From positions 1-62,893 of the forward strand of contig NZ_JAHDYS010000020.1 in assembly GCF_018531195.1 (NCBI RefSeq): DNA of 62,893 bases. The letters are read 5' to 3'. The notes below the pieces were generated by a model. The model made no database searches, was not told the DNA's origin, and saw only the letters and a program-made list of their open reading frames with translations. The translations under genes and the position numbers were made by a program. Source of the stretch: Pelotalea chapellei. Lineage in GTDB: Bacteria; Desulfobacterota; Desulfuromonadia; Geobacterales; Pseudopelobacteraceae. Shown in pieces: positions 45,198-55,324 of this stretch (positions are counted from its first letter, which is position 1; each line of letters opens with the position of its first letter).

Positions 45198-46883
45198 TCA
45201 CAGCCTCCCAGAACGAATGATGGCATACACAAGCCAAAGACCGATGACACCAGCGACGGTATATCCCATAAATGCAAGAACAGGAAACCCAAGTAATTGG
45301 GGACCTTTGTCTGTTTGCATAATAATTGAAGAACCAATAATGAGAGCCGATAGAATAAGGCTGGACGATAAGCGATTCATTGATCTATCAAAGTCATTTA
45401 GAAGCCGGTCAAACCCACGATGCTCAACATCGATTTTAAATTTGTTACGATTAATTCGATTTATTATTTCCTTAAGGTCTCGAGGTAAGTTGCGGGCAAG
45501 GCTTACGTAGGAAGAGAAAATAGAATTGATATCTTTTGAAATTTTGCCTGGAGAATACTTTTGGCGTACTGCCCTTTCCATATAGGGACGTAAATGTTCA
45601 ACCATATTGAAGTTTGGATCAAGATTACGTCCCATTCCTTCAATTACTACAAGAGCCTTGGTCAGAAGCATAAGGTCTGGTTGAATACGAATATTATAGT
45701 GAGAAATCAGATCAATAAATTCCTGCAACATCCGACCTACTTCTACATCTTTGAGTGGTATTTCATAATATCCATCTATAAAGTTAAACAGATCGTGCTT
45801 CAGTGCTCTGGTATTGAGCGAATCAGGAACATCACCGGCATGGAAGAGCAGTGAAACTACCTCATCCATGTTCCGCCCAACTATAGCAAACAGGATATCG
45901 CTTAGAAAATTTTTAAGTTCTTCATCAAGCCGACCAACAATTCCGTAATCCAAGAGACAAATCACGTTTCCAGGCATAATCAAAACATTGCCTGGGTGGG
46001 GGTCTCCATGAAAAAAGCCATGTTTAAGTACCATTTCTAAAAAAACATCTGCTCCACGATGTGCCAACAGTTGGCGATCGTAGCTAGCACAATCAAGGGC
46101 ATCAAGATCTGAAACCTTGATCCCATCAATATACTCCATCGTTAAAACGCCGCGTGCGCTAGCTTCCCAATACACCTTTGGGAAATACATCCCCTTAAAG
46201 TCTAAAAGATTGGACTTAAATTTTTCAATAGTGTGCCCTTCTCGTGTAAAGTCCATCTCACGCCTGATGCTACGTGTAAATTCCCTTACAAGCCCGACCG
46301 GATCATATAGATCACTACTAGGAATGTGCTTTTCTGCTAGACGTGCCAATCCCATTAATGCAGATATATCAGACTCAACCAGTTCAACCACTCCTGGTCG
46401 GCGAACTTTAATGGCGACTACTTCCCCTGTAAGTAGATACGCGCGATGGACCTGAGCTATGGACGCAGCTGCAAGAGCATCGGGTTCAATACTTGAGAAG
46501 AAATTGCCAGTAGGGCCTCCCAATTCATATTCGATCTGTTTTTTTACAGCTTCAAAAGAAAAACAAGGAACACTGTCCTGAAGTTTCTCAAACTCAAGTA
46601 CAAATGCACGGGGTATTACATCAGAGCGTGTAGAAAGTATTTGACCAAGTTTTATGAAAGTTGGCCCCAACTCTTCCAAAGCCATACGAAGTCGCTCAGC
46701 AGCAGTAAATCGTTCTAGAATAGACGCATCTCTTTTTAAAAATCTACGGCTTCTTTCTACAATCTCACTTAAACCAAGCATTACAAATACCTGGTCAAAA
46801 CCGTAAGAGCTGAGTACTCGAACAATGTTCAGGTATCGCTTAAGATTACGAATGTTCCCAGTTATTTTAAATAAAGAAAGCAT
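45198..46883 (-). CDS. ubiB: UbiB/ABC1-family atypical kinase
   Basis: 561 residues; start at MLSLFKITG, whose ATG shares one base with the upstream stop (TAATG). ABC1 motifs: FIKLGQILSTRSD (KxGQ), AAASIAQVH (Ala-rich loop), VAIKVRRPG (Lys), FFHGDPHPGN and LLDYGIVGRL. Two C-terminal membrane helices (about 498-520, 528-552) anchor it. In proteobacteria UbiB supports ubiquinone synthesis by ATPase activity. Geobacter-type bacteria use menaquinone, so the substrate pathway here is open. Confidence 0.9.
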   Translation of the reverse strand: MLSLFKITGNIRNLKRYLNIVRVLSSYGFDQVFVMLGLSEIVERSRRFLKRDASILERFTAAERLRMALEELGPTFIKLGQILSTRSDVIPRAFVLEFEKLQDSVPCFSFEAVKKQIEYELGGPTGNFFSSIEPDALAAASIAQVHRAYLLTGEVVAIKVRRPGVVELVESDISALMGLARLAEKHIPSSDLYDPVGLVREFTRSIRREMDFTREGHTIEKFKSNLLDFKGMYFPKVYWEASARGVLTMEYIDGIKVSDLDALDCASYDRQLLAHRGADVFLEMVLKHGFFHGDPHPGNVLIMPGNVICLLDYGIVGRLDEELKNFLSDILFAIVGRNMDEVVSLLFHAGDVPDSLNTRALKHDLFNFIDGYYEIPLKDVEVGRMLQEFIDLISHYNIRIQPDLMLLTKALVVIEGMGRNLDPNFNMVEHLRPYMERAVRQKYSPGKISKDINSIFSSYVSLARNLPRDLKEIINRINRNKFKIDVEHRGFDRLLNDFDRSMNRLSSSLILSALIIGSSIIMQTDKGPQLLGFPVLAFMGYTVAGVIGLWLVYAIIRSGRL

Positions 46884-47185
46884 TAACCTAATCCGTCTGA
46901 TTTGCACTCAAGTATTTGTATGCGTTTTTCTAATCTTTCAAATTCTTCACGAGTAACAAGGCCAAAACGGTCGACTGCTTTCTGCACTTCGAAATCAGCC
47001 ATTTCTTGGATTTTTCCCCTGCTTTCTTTTGCAAGTGATTGAAGTCTGTCAATGTACCCACGACCCTCTTCCTCTGTCATTTTGTATTTGTCTTTCATCT
47101 CAGAAACTAGCTCTTCTGCTTTTTTTTGTGTTAACGCAGCAGCCCCAATGGTAGTCAGTACAGCTTTTTCTAGAAGTTCGAACAT
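46883..47185 (-). CDS. Short phasin-family / UbiK-like coiled-coil protein
   Basis: 100 residues; start MFELLEKAV with GGAGG six bases before the ATG. A hydrophobic N-terminal helix (VLTTIGAAAL) is followed by a long charged coiled coil. It ends in FGLVTREEFERLEKRIQILE, which closely resembles the C-terminal signature of UbiK (BMFP family). Annotation pipelines would likely call it phasin. It is translationally coupled to ubiB by a one-base TAATG overlap, which supports joint action with UbiB. Confidence 0.72.
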   Translation of the reverse strand: MFELLEKAVLTTIGAAALTQKKAEELVSEMKDKYKMTEEEGRGYIDRLQSLAKESRGKIQEMADFEVQKAVDRFGLVTREEFERLEKRIQILECKSDGLG

Positions 47186-47222
47186 TTTACACCTCCGAAA
47201 AATGACGGTAGTTTCTGACGAA

Positions 47223-47250
47223 ATAATATCATATGACAATGGTCTTGCAA
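47223..47250 (-). promoter_or_regulatory. Promoter of phasin/UbiK-like - ubiB - ntrYX operon
   Basis: On the minus strand TTGCAA and TATTAT are separated by 16 bases, with TGA before the -10 box. Confidence 0.6.
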
Positions 47251-47330
47251 AAGGACATTGTGGCTTTTTTGCATCATTTAATGGTAGATTGTATTTACTT
47301 TGATGATTAGACCACAACAAAGGGATCAAT

Positions 47331-47774
47331 ATGCGTATCAGTGAAAAATTGAGTAGAGCTAATCTGGCTAAGAAGGAAAATAAATGTAAGATTGCAGGAA
47401 CAGCTGATAGTGTTTTTGCGGTGCAGATGCAACAGAAACAACTTGTCGCCAGTGATTATGAGCAGGAAGTAATAGATTTACGTCAGAATATCGATCAGGT
47501 AGGACAGGAACTAGAGAAGGAGCCAAACCTCGGAAATTTTCGAAAATTTCGTGAGTTGCTTAGCAAACTGGTAACCCGAATTGGAAAGGAAGCATACAGG
47601 CTAGACAAAATAGGGGGGACAAGTCAGAATCCTCGATATTATGAAATTGTAACAATAATAAACCAGGAAGCCGATCGTTTATATGAAATGATAGTCAATG
47701 AACAGCGTGACCGCATGGCAATTACCGCTAAAGTGATAGGCATTAAAGGATTGGTTGTAGACCTAATCACATAA
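47331..47774 (+). CDS. DUF327 (YaaR-family) protein
   Basis: 147 residues, soluble, mostly helical. The central part (SDYEQEVIDLRQNIDQVGQELEKEP, NFRKFRELLSKLVTRIGKEAYRLDKIGG) and the end (YYEIVTIINQEADRLYEMIVNEQ) match DUF327, a family known from Firmicutes and delta-type bacteria with no settled role. An AAAGGGA RBS lies before the ATG. It is divergent from the phasin/UbiK-like gene and convergent with the ribosomal superoperon. Confidence 0.82.
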   Translation: MRISEKLSRANLAKKENKCKIAGTADSVFAVQMQQKQLVASDYEQEVIDLRQNIDQVGQELEKEPNLGNFRKFRELLSKLVTRIGKEAYRLDKIGGTSQNPRYYEIVTIINQEADRLYEMIVNEQRDRMAITAKVIGIKGLVVDLIT

Positions 47775-47819
47775 GGTGTTGGAAAAGCTTGTCCTGCCTT
47801 TCTAACAGTTGTTATAAAT

Positions 47820-47849
47820 AAAAAAGGGCTTTGGTTTACTCCAAAGCCC
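47820..47849. terminator. Terminator at the end of the ribosomal superoperon
   Basis: GGGCTTTGG-N6-CCAAAGCCC, with six T on the minus side after the stem. It ends rplQ and may also end the DUF327 gene. Confidence 0.9.
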
Positions 47850-47872
47850 CCATAAAAATATTTTCTTACGGT

Positions 47873-48346
47873 TTAGTCGGCACTTGCTTCACAAGCTAGT
47901 TCATCTGAAGCGCCTGTCTCCGCAGGAGCAGCCACTACTTTTTCAGCCACTGGCTTTACGGGTTTTTGTTTTGGTGCCTTAGGTGTAAAGGCTTCTTCAA
48001 CCAATTCAATCATAGATACCGGGGCAGTATCACCCTGACGAATACCAAGCTTGATTATTCGAGTATATCCACCAGCTCGTTCTTTATATCGAGGAGCAAT
48101 GGTACTAAACAATTTAGTTACCACTGACTTTTCGCGAATGTAAGAAGCGGCCAAACGCATGGAATGAAGATCACCTCGCTTGCCAAGGGTGATCATTTTT
48201 TCAGCAACTGAACGTATTTCTTTAGCCTTTGCATCAGTTGTTGTGATTTTCTCATGGCTCAATAATGAAGTAACCATGTTTCTGAACATTGCTTCTCTGT
48301 GGCTAGTTTTTCTACCAAGTCGCCTGCCTGCTTTACTATGACGCAT
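47873..48346 (-). CDS. rplQ: 50S ribosomal protein L17
   Basis: 157 residues; start at [20 protein letters not shown] with GAAAGG upstream. The L17 core ends near residue 118 ([22 protein letters not shown]); an extra 35-residue Lys/Pro/Ala tail ending in acidic residues follows. It lies near the exit tunnel. Last gene of the superoperon. Confidence 0.96.
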   Translation of the reverse strand: MRHSKAGRRLGRKTSHREAMFRNMVTSLLSHEKITTTDAKAKEIRSVAEKMITLGKRGDLHSMRLAASYIREKSVVTKLFSTIAPRYKERAGGYTRIIKLGIRQGDTAPVSMIELVEEAFTPKAPKQKPVKPVAEKVVAAPAETGASDELACEASAD

Positions 48347-48383
48347 AACTATTTCCTTTCTGAAACGGTAACAGTAGTGACTA

Positions 48384-49406
48384 TTACTCTTCTTCTTTTT
48401 GATCGCCTCGCAGGCGGCGCACAATTTCGGGGTCCGGGAAAGATTCTAATTTCATCCCGAAAGTAAGACCCATATCACAAAGAATATCTTTAATTTCGTT
48501 TAAAGATTTCCTTCCAAAATTTTGAGTCTTGAGCATTTCAGCTTCTGTTTTGGAAACCAGCTCGCCAATAAATTTTATTCCTGCATTTTTTAAACAGTTT
48601 GCTGAACGAACTGAGAGCTCAAGTTCTTCAACAGTACGATATAAATTTTCGTTAATCTTATCGGTATCTTCTTGGGACTCTTCAAGTTGTTGAGGTTCCA
48701 ATTCCTCGTCAAAGTTTATAAAAATGGTAAGTTGCTCTTTCATGATTTTAGCAGCATAGGCAAGTGCATCTTCAGGCTTTGCACTTCCATCTGTCCAAAT
48801 CTCAATAGTAAGCTTATCATAATCAGTCATCTGCCCTACACGAGCATTGGAAACAGTGAAATTAACCTTTTTTATAGGGGCATAAATGGAGTCGATTGGG
48901 ATTGTGCCTACCGGTGCTTTCTCATCGCGGTTGCGATCGGCAGAAACGTATCCTTTACCCATACGGACCGTCATGTCCATTTCAAAATTTGCATCCTTGC
49001 CGCAAGTAGCTATATGATGATCTGGGTTCATTATTTCAACATTATGACCCACAATAAAATCACCAGCCTTTACTATGCCTTCACCCTTATGGACAACACG
49101 AATAGAAGTCTGGTCCATCGTGTGCATTTTAAGGCGTACACCTTTTAGGTTGAGGATAATATCAGTTACATCTTCGGTAACACCCTGAATAGCAGAAAAC
49201 TCGTGTAAAACCCCTTTTATACGAACAGATGTTATTGCAGCACCCTGAAGTGAAGAGATTAGAATTCTCCTGAGTGAATTACCTAGTGTAGTCCCAAAAC
49301 CACGTTCAAAAGGCTCTGCAAAAAATTTTCCATACGTATCTGAAAGCGATTCTTTCTCAACCTGTAACTGTTTCGGTCTGATAAGATCGCGCCAGTTTTT
49401 ATACAT
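48384..49406 (-). CDS. rpoA: DNA-directed RNA polymerase subunit alpha
   Basis: 340 residues. The N-terminal domain drives alpha dimerisation and beta/beta' assembly ([24 protein letters not shown] near residue 31). A linker near 230-250 leads to the C-terminal domain ([32 protein letters not shown]) that binds UP elements and activators. GGAGGAGG lies before the ATG. Confidence 0.97.
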   Translation of the reverse strand: MYKNWRDLIRPKQLQVEKESLSDTYGKFFAEPFERGFGTTLGNSLRRILISSLQGAAITSVRIKGVLHEFSAIQGVTEDVTDIILNLKGVRLKMHTMDQTSIRVVHKGEGIVKAGDFIVGHNVEIMNPDHHIATCGKDANFEMDMTVRMGKGYVSADRNRDEKAPVGTIPIDSIYAPIKKVNFTVSNARVGQMTDYDKLTIEIWTDGSAKPEDALAYAAKIMKEQLTIFINFDEELEPQQLEESQEDTDKINENLYRTVEELELSVRSANCLKNAGIKFIGELVSKTEAEMLKTQNFGRKSLNEIKDILCDMGLTFGMKLESFPDPEIVRRLRGDQKEEE

Positions 49407-49460
49407 TACAACCTCCTCCGGAATTATTTAATCCGGTTCTGGATGTTACGAGCAAATTAC

Positions 49461-49485
49461 ATACTCCCCCGTTTATTTGGAGTAT
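49461..49485 (-). promoter_or_regulatory. Hairpin at the rpsD-rpoA junction
   Basis: ATACTCC / GGAGTAT (49461-49467 with 49479-49485) overlaps the rpsD stop codon. It may be an RNA-processing or S4-regulation element. Confidence 0.35.
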
Positions 49486-50099
49486 AGTTCAACTACTAAC
49501 TGCTCCTGAATTGGGGTTGTTATATCTTCGCGGGTTGGCGTACCTTTAACGCTACCCTTATACCCGTCCCGATCAAGTTCAAGCCATTGTGGTACTCCAC
49601 GACGCACTACAGCCTCAAGAGCATCATTTACAGTTACAATAGTTCGACTTTTTTCGCGGAGAGCAATAATATCTCCTACTCTGACCTGGATTGATGGAAT
49701 ATCAACCTTTCTACCATTCAAAGTAAAGTGCCCATGGCGTACAATCTGTCGCGATTCACTTCGTGAGGAGGCAAAACCGAGACGATAGACGACATTGTCC
49801 AAACGTCTTTCTAGTAAAGAAAGTAGATTTTCGCCCGTAACACCCTTCATACGATCAGCTTCTTGGAAATAGCCACGGAACTGTTTCTCTAAAAGCCCGT
49901 AAATTCTACGGACCTTTTGTTTTTCACGAAGCTGTACACCATAAGCCGATGTTTTAGTACGCCCTTGGCCATGTTGGCCCGGGGGATAATTACGACGCTT
50001 TATTGCACACTTATCAGTGTAACAACGATCGCCTTTCAGAAAAAGTTCCATGTTTTCTCTTCTGCACAAACGGCATGAAGGTCCTGTATAGCGAGCCAA
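49473..50099 (-). CDS. rpsD: 30S ribosomal protein S4
   Basis: 208 residues. The N-terminal extension has SCRLCRREN and later CYTDKC, a four-Cys zinc site. The S4 RNA-binding domain follows ([32 protein letters not shown], split across 105-136). S4 nucleates 30S assembly and often represses its own operon. Confidence 0.97.
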   Translation of the reverse strand: MARYTGPSCRLCRRENMELFLKGDRCYTDKCAIKRRNYPPGQHGQGRTKTSAYGVQLREKQKVRRIYGLLEKQFRGYFQEADRMKGVTGENLLSLLERRLDNVVYRLGFASSRSESRQIVRHGHFTLNGRKVDIPSIQVRVGDIIALREKSRTIVTVNDALEAVVRRGVPQWLELDRDGYKGSVKGTPTREDITTPIQEQLVVELYSK

Positions 50100-50128
50100 T
50101 GAAAACCTCCTTAATCTTGGTTACTTGA

Positions 50129-50524
50129 TTATACCCGACGTCTTTTCGGAGGACGGCAACCATTGTGTGGTATTGGCGTCACATCCTTAATAAAGCTTAT
50201 GCTAAACCCGGCAGCTTGAAGTGCACGCAAAGCAGATTCACGACCAGAACCGGGACCTTTTACATAAACTTCCACATTCCTTAAGCCGTGCTCTTGAGCT
50301 TTTTTTGCGCAGTCTTCTGCAGCAATTTGAGCAGCGAATGGCGTACTTTTCCGGGATCCTTTAAATCCTTTGGCCCCTGCTGTAGACCAGGCTATGACAT
50401 TTCCGACCGGATCAGTAATGGTAATTATTGTGTTATTAAAGGTTGCTTGAATATGAGCCACACCATTGGTTATATTCTTGCGTTCTTTTTTCTTGCGAAC
50501 AACTTTTTTTGCGGGACTAGCCAT
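50129..50524 (-). CDS. rpsK: 30S ribosomal protein S11
   Basis: 131 residues with a basic N-terminus ([12 protein letters not shown]). S11 motifs: [36 protein letters not shown], and [17 protein letters not shown]. It ends in [12 protein letters not shown]. Platform protein of the 30S subunit. It lies between rpsM and rpsD. Confidence 0.97.
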   Translation of the reverse strand: MASPAKKVVRKKKERKNITNGVAHIQATFNNTIITITDPVGNVIAWSTAGAKGFKGSRKSTPFAAQIAAEDCAKKAQEHGLRNVEVYVKGPGSGRESALRALQAAGFSISFIKDVTPIPHNGCRPPKRRRV

Positions 50525-50549
50525 TATAATTCTCCGGGCTTATGGTGGA

Positions 50550-50918
50550 TTATTTCTTTTTACCGGCAACTGTGCGAGCAGGACCTTTACGCGTACGGGC
50601 ATTGGTTTTAGTACGTTGTCCCCTCACCGGCAACCCTTTTCTGTGACGAAGACCACGATAACAACCAAGATCCATTAGTCTTTTAATGTTCATAGAGATT
50701 TCTCTGCGGAGATCCCCTTCAACTTTACTGTTGCGATCGATCTCTTCACGCAGACGAGACACTTCGGCCTCTGTAAGTTTATCTGTCCGAGTGTCGGGAT
50801 CAATATTTGTTGCAGCAACAATATTCTCTGCCGTCGAAGTACCTATTCCATAAATATAGGTTAGGGCAACCACTATCCGCTTGTTCTTTGGTAGGTCAAT
50901 ACCAGCAATTCGTGCCAA
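50550..50918 (-). CDS. rpsM: 30S ribosomal protein S13
   Basis: 122 residues. It begins [26 protein letters not shown] and has [24 protein letters not shown]. It ends with the basic tail [18 protein letters not shown]. It contacts the 50S through bridge B1. AGGAGG lies before the ATG. Confidence 0.97.
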   Translation of the reverse strand: MARIAGIDLPKNKRIVVALTYIYGIGTSTAENIVAATNIDPDTRTDKLTEAEVSRLREEIDRNSKVEGDLRREISMNIKRLMDLGCYRGLRHRKGLPVRGQRTKTNARTRKGPARTVAGKKK

Positions 50919-50940
50919 TTGAACGTCCTCCTTTAATTAC

Positions 50941-51054
50941 TCATCCCTGACGCTGTGAATGTTTGGGGATATCGCAGATAACGCGGACAACACCCTTACG
51001 TTTAATGATCTTGCACTTGTCACAGATTTTCTTAACTGATGCACGCACTTTCAT
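50941..51054 (-). CDS. rpmJ: 50S ribosomal protein L36
   Basis: 37 residues: [20 protein letters not shown], then [17 protein letters not shown]. The CxxC...C...H set is the zinc-binding C+ form. It lies between map (18 bases away) and rpsM. No infA between map and rpmJ. Confidence 0.95.
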   Translation of the reverse strand: MKVRASVKKICDKCKIIKRKGVVRVICDIPKHSQRQG

Positions 51055-51072
51055 GTAACTCCCCTTCACGCA

Positions 51073-51822
51073 TTATATAATCTGCGTCAGAATATCAGGT
51101 CCATTTTCCGTTATCGCCACAGTGTGTTCAAAATGAGCTGAATAACCGCCATCTTTTGTTACAACAGTCCAACCATCGTTAAGTATTTCTACTTCGTGAG
51201 ATTTTTCATTAATCATTGGCTCTATCGCAAAAACCATACCTGGCTTTAGCTTAACACCTTTGCCGGGCAATCCAAAATTAGGTATTTGCGGCTCTTCGTG
51301 CAAGCTACGGCCAATACCATGGCCAACAAACTCACGTACGACAGAAAAACCTCGGGTCTCTACATACTTTTGAATAGCAAAAGAGATATCAGACAGCCTT
51401 GCTCCGGGTATGGCTTTCATTATACCCTGATGCAGGGATTCCTCAGTTACCTTGAGTAAAGACTGTACAGATTCATTAACAACACCAACGGGAACCGTTA
51501 TAGCTGCGTCGCCGTAAAAATCATCATAAAGAATCCCAAAATCAAGACTTAGAATGTCTCCGTTTTTTAGAGGCGTCGAATTAGGTATTCCATGGACCAC
51601 CTGCTCATTCGGAGAACAGCACAAAGAGCTTGGATAACTCATGTAACCTTTAAATGCCGCTTTTGCTTTGTGTTTTTTTGCTGCATGAGCTGCAAGAGCG
51701 TCTAAATCATTGGTTGTAATGCCAGGCAAAACTTGCTCTTTTAAAAAAGCAAGCACCTCAGCAACGATCCGACAGGAAACCCGCATTCTCTCGATCTCTC
51801 GAGAAGACTTAAGAATGATCAC
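51073..51822 (-). CDS. map: Type I methionine aminopeptidase
   Basis: 249 residues from a GTG (VIILKSSREIERMR) that overlaps the end of adk by 14 bases; GGGA lies upstream. The pita-bread fold metal ligands are in LDFGILYDDFYGDAA (two Asp), GHGIGRSLHEEP (His), FAIEPM (Glu) and HFEHTVAI (Glu). It removes N-terminal Met from nascent proteins. Confidence 0.95.
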   Translation of the reverse strand: MIILKSSREIERMRVSCRIVAEVLAFLKEQVLPGITTNDLDALAAHAAKKHKAKAAFKGYMSYPSSLCCSPNEQVVHGIPNSTPLKNGDILSLDFGILYDDFYGDAAITVPVGVVNESVQSLLKVTEESLHQGIMKAIPGARLSDISFAIQKYVETRGFSVVREFVGHGIGRSLHEEPQIPNFGLPGKGVKLKPGMVFAIEPMINEKSHEVEILNDGWTVVTKDGGYSAHFEHTVAITENGPDILTQII

Positions 51823-52471
51823 CAGATAATCCCTGAACAACCCCGACTATTCTCTGCCTTATTTCCTCAACACTACCAACACCCTGGACGCTACGCAGCA
51901 ATCCAAGTTGCTCATAATAAGCTTTGAGCGGGGCGGTCTGGTTCTCATAGGTTAATAGTCTATTTTTAATAGACTCCTCATGATCATCTGTCCTCTGAAC
52001 AAGCTCACCCTTGCACCAATCACAGACCCCTTCTACTTTGGGCGGGGCATACATGTTATGGTAACCTTTGCCACAGGCGACACATGTCCTGCGACCAGAA
52101 AGACGCTGGATAATCATGTCACTAGGAACTTCAAGTGAAATAACATGGTCAATTTTCACTTGCAATCCCGACAAAATATCGGCCAGACCGTCAGCTTGCT
52201 GAATTGTCCGAGGGAAGCCATCCAGAATAAAACCCGCAGCACAATCCTGTAGAACAATGCGATCGCGAATGACACCTAAAACGACTTCATCAGGCAGGAG
52301 GCTTCCTGCGTCCATAATTGCTTTAGCCTTCAAACCGAGGTCTGTTTGAGCCTTTACAGCAGCACGTAAAATATCTCCAGTTGAAATCTGGGGAATATTA
52401 AAACGATCTACAATGAACTGCGATTGAGTTCCTTTGCCAGCCCCAGGCGGGCCGAAAAGAATCAGGTTCAT
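51809..52471 (-). CDS. adk: Adenylate kinase
   Basis: 220 residues. P-loop GPPGAGKGTQ lies at residues 7-16, with the ISTGDILRAA and DGFPRTIQQADGL AMP-binding segments. The LID domain carries CVACGKGYH...CDWC, a four-Cys zinc LID, as in many Gram-positive and delta-type enzymes. It interconverts ATP + AMP and 2 ADP. Confidence 0.96.
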   Translation of the reverse strand: MNLILFGPPGAGKGTQSQFIVDRFNIPQISTGDILRAAVKAQTDLGLKAKAIMDAGSLLPDEVVLGVIRDRIVLQDCAAGFILDGFPRTIQQADGLADILSGLQVKIDHVISLEVPSDMIIQRLSGRRTCVACGKGYHNMYAPPKVEGVCDWCKGELVQRTDDHEESIKNRLLTYENQTAPLKAYYEQLGLLRSVQGVGSVEEIRQRIVGVVQGLSGDHS

Positions 52472-52473
52472 AC

Positions 52474-53781
52474 TTACTTTCTCCCCTTGATTCTAACGCC
52501 CTTCAAGAAACCTTCATAGTTCCGCGTAATGAGGTGTGATTCAATTTGCGCAACAGTATCCATGCCAACACCAACAGCAATCAACAACGCTGTTCCACCA
52601 AAGTAGAACGGGAGATTGAACTTGCCGATGAGTATCGAAGGCAATACACACACGATTGATATATATATTGCACCAGCAAAGGTAAGCCTAGTCAATACAC
52701 TATCCATAAAATCTGATGTCTCTTTACCGGGCCTAATGCCGGGTATATACCCACCATGCTTCTTAATATTTTCAGCAACATCCACAGGATTAAACGTTAC
52801 AGCCGTATAGAAGTAACAGAAAAATACTATGAATGCAACAAAAAATATATTGTAAACCCAGTTTCCTGGCGTAAGGCTATGAGCAGCCTTCTGGACCCAT
52901 GGAATACCAATGAAATTGGCAATAGTTGCCGGAAACATAATAATGGAGGAAGCAAATATCGGTGGTATAACTCCAGCCATATTTACCTTGAGTGGCAAGT
53001 GAGACGACTGTGCATTAAAGGTTTTAAGGCCGACGACTTTTTTTGCATAATGGATAGGGAGCCGCCGCTGACCACGTTCAACAAATACAACACCAGCAAT
53101 GACCAAAAACATAAGCGCAAAAACAAATAGAATGGCAAACAGAGAAATTTGTCCGGCGCTTAAAAGTCTTAGTGTATTACCTATCGCCGCTGGTATCCTA
53201 GCGACAATACCAGCAAAAATGATGAGTGATATACCGTTTCCAATGCCTTTCTCCGACATTTGCTCGCCAAGCCACATTATAAATGCGGTTCCTGCAGTCA
53301 AAGTGAGAACTGTCATTAAACGGAACGACCATCCTGGAGTTGGCACAACCAACTCGCCAGCGGGTCCACGCATACTTTCAAGCCCAATTGAGATTCCTAA
53401 ACCTTGTACTAAGCTTAATAGCACAGTGCCATATCGGGTGTACTGTATTATTTTTTTCCTGCCAGACTCCCCTTCCTTAGAAAGTTTTTCAATAGCAGGA
53501 GCCACCACAGTAAGAAGCTGAAATATAATAGAAGAGGAGATATAGGGCATAATCCCCAAAGCAAAGACAGTTAATCTTTCAAGAGCACCACCAGAGAACA
53601 TATCAAAAAGACCAAGTAGGGTGCCTTGTGCCTGCTTAAAAAAATGTGCCAGAGCTAACCGGTCTATCCCTGGGACAGGTATATGGCAACCAATCCTGTA
53701 AACAGCCAGCATCCCCAGCGAAAACAAAACTCTCTTCTTAAGTTCAGGTATCTTGAAAATGTTCTTGAGTGCATCAAGCAC
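52474..53781 (-). CDS. secY: Protein translocase subunit SecY
   Basis: 435 residues with ten membrane helices. SecY signatures: [12 protein letters not shown] near the N-terminus, [24 protein letters not shown], the cytoplasmic loops, and [14 protein letters not shown]. The start GTG shares one base with the rplO stop (TAGTG). It forms the protein-conducting channel with SecE and SecG; SecA is encoded 17 kb away. Confidence 0.97.
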   Translation of the reverse strand: MLDALKNIFKIPELKKRVLFSLGMLAVYRIGCHIPVPGIDRLALAHFFKQAQGTLLGLFDMFSGGALERLTVFALGIMPYISSSIIFQLLTVVAPAIEKLSKEGESGRKKIIQYTRYGTVLLSLVQGLGISIGLESMRGPAGELVVPTPGWSFRLMTVLTLTAGTAFIMWLGEQMSEKGIGNGISLIIFAGIVARIPAAIGNTLRLLSAGQISLFAILFVFALMFLVIAGVVFVERGQRRLPIHYAKKVVGLKTFNAQSSHLPLKVNMAGVIPPIFASSIIMFPATIANFIGIPWVQKAAHSLTPGNWVYNIFFVAFIVFFCYFYTAVTFNPVDVAENIKKHGGYIPGIRPGKETSDFMDSVLTRLTFAGAIYISIVCVLPSILIGKFNLPFYFGGTALLIAVGVGMDTVAQIESHLITRNYEGFLKGVRIKGRK

Positions 53782-54224
53782 TAGTTCTTCTCCTCTGCCG
53801 ATCCACCCGCTGCAATGATTTTTTCTTTTGCGGATTGGGTGAATTTAGTTGCACAAATTTTAAGAGATTTAACAATCTCACCATCACCAAGAATTTTAAT
53901 GTTACAGCCTGCGGATTTAATTAACCCTTTGGATGCAAGAGCAGCGGCATCGACAGTAGATCCCGCGTCAAAAACATCAAGCTGCTTAAGATTTACAAGA
54001 GAATACTCAATACGACTGAGTGGGGTAAAACCGCGCTTCGGCAAACGGCGTTGAAGCGGCATTTGTCCACCCTCGAATCCGGCCTTGATACTTCCCCCGG
54101 AACGAGCCTTCTGGCCTTTATGTCCTTTGCCTGCTGTTTTTCCATGCCCAGAACCTGGCCCACGTCCGATTCTTTTTCCTTGCTTTGTTGAACCCAGTGC
54201 TGGTTTAAGAGTGTTCAAATCCAT
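53781..54224 (-). CDS. rplO: 50S ribosomal protein L15
   Basis: 147 residues; start at [12 protein letters not shown], with AAGGTG upstream (a start three codons earlier is possible). The Gly-rich arm has [22 protein letters not shown], split about residues 22-43, and [18 protein letters not shown] follows. Its stop overlaps the secY start. Confidence 0.96.
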   Translation of the reverse strand: MDLNTLKPALGSTKQGKRIGRGPGSGHGKTAGKGHKGQKARSGGSIKAGFEGGQMPLQRRLPKRGFTPLSRIEYSLVNLKQLDVFDAGSTVDAAALASKGLIKSAGCNIKILGDGEIVKSLKICATKFTQSAKEKIIAAGGSAEEKN

Positions 54225-54236
54225 AATTTTCACCTT

Positions 54237-54416
54237 TTACTGTGCGATATTCAACATGTGACTAATTTTGGCAATCATACCACGAACCTCTGGTGTGTCA
54301 GCTAACTCAACGGTTTTGTTAAGTTTGGTTAGACCCAGTCCAGCGACGATGTCACGGTGCTTTTTTGCTTTCCCTATAGTGCTTTTTACAAGCGTTATTT
54401 TTATTTTTTCGCTCAT
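54237..54416 (-). CDS. rpmD: 50S ribosomal protein L30
   Basis: 59 residues: [20 protein letters not shown], then [18 protein letters not shown] and [14 protein letters not shown]. This is the short bacterial L30. It lies between rpsE and rplO. Confidence 0.94.
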   Translation of the reverse strand: MSEKIKITLVKSTIGKAKKHRDIVAGLGLTKLNKTVELADTPEVRGMIAKISHMLNIAQ

Positions 54417-54434
54417 GGCGACTCACCTCAAAAA

Positions 54435-54923
54435 TTATTCGGTTAAACCGCGGCGTGCAGCCATTTCCTCTGGGGACTTTAAACGCTGAAGTCCTGCAAA
54501 AGCGGCTTTAACAACGTTATGTGGATTGTTTGAACCCAGGCACTTGGAGAGGATATTGTTGATTCCCGCGGCTTCAAAAATAGCACGTGCAGCGCCACCA
54601 GCGATAACACCGGTACCTGCGGAAGCAGGCTTCATCAAAAGTTTACCTGCACCAAACTTCCCCTCAATTTCAAAGGGAATGGTCTGACTCTGGTTTACTG
54701 GAACCTTAATAAGACTCTTCTTCGCCTGTTCCACACCCTTTCGGATGGCTTCCGGAACTTCATTCGCTTTACCTAAGCCATAGCCAACATGTCCATTACC
54801 ATCACCGACAACAATCAGTGCTGAAAAGCTGAAGCGTCTTCCGCCTTTTACAACTTTGGCAACTCGACTGATATGTACTACACGGTCAGTAAGATTCAGA
54901 TCCGCCGGATTTATTCTACTCAA
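54435..54923 (-). CDS. rpsE: 30S ribosomal protein S5
   Basis: 162 residues. N-terminal dsRBD-like domain: [19 protein letters not shown] and [21 protein letters not shown]. The C-terminal half has [23 protein letters not shown] (about 100-122). Involved in fidelity and mRNA entry. AGGAGG lies upstream. Confidence 0.97.
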   Translation of the reverse strand: MSRINPADLNLTDRVVHISRVAKVVKGGRRFSFSALIVVGDGNGHVGYGLGKANEVPEAIRKGVEQAKKSLIKVPVNQSQTIPFEIEGKFGAGKLLMKPASAGTGVIAGGAARAIFEAAGINNILSKCLGSNNPHNVVKAAFAGLQRLKSPEEMAARRGLTE

Positions 54924-54943
54924 TGAAAACCTCCTCGAACTCT

Positions 54944-55303
54944 TTAAAAAAGAAGTCCGGCCTCGCGGGCCGCATCTGCCAGTGCTTTAATTCTGCCATG
55001 GTAAAGAAAACCGTTGCGATCAAAAACTACTGAAGCATAACCTTTTTCAATAGCCAGTTTGGCAACATCCTTGCCGACTTGTACTGCAGAGTTGACGTTA
55101 CCGGTATAACCTGAACTCTCTACAGATAAGGTGGAACATGCTGCTAGAGTCACACCTTTTGTGTCATCAATAAGTTGAGCGTATATATGACGCGCACTTT
55201 TGAATACATTTAAACGCGGACGTTCCGCTGTGCCGCGAATTTTTTTCCGAACTCGTACCTGACGTTTCAGCCTTGTTATTGTTTTAAGTGCAGTCTTTGC
55301 CAC
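54944..55303 (-). CDS. rplR: 50S ribosomal protein L18
   Basis: 119 residues with a basic N-terminus. The L18 core has [20 protein letters not shown] and [28 protein letters not shown] (about 89-116). It binds 5S rRNA together with L5 and L25. Confidence 0.97.
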   Translation of the reverse strand: MAKTALKTITRLKRQVRVRKKIRGTAERPRLNVFKSARHIYAQLIDDTKGVTLAACSTLSVESSGYTGNVNSAVQVGKDVAKLAIEKGYASVVFDRNGFLYHGRIKALADAAREAGLLF

Positions 55304-55324
55304 AGCTATCTCTCCTTATAAAGA

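Noticed and set aside
47253-47275. Possible sigma-54 -24/-12 site (TGGCTTTTTTGC)
   Set aside because: GG and GC are only seven bases apart instead of ten.
48672-49148. 158-residue frame antisense to rpoA
   Set aside because: Antisense shadow; rpoA is certain.
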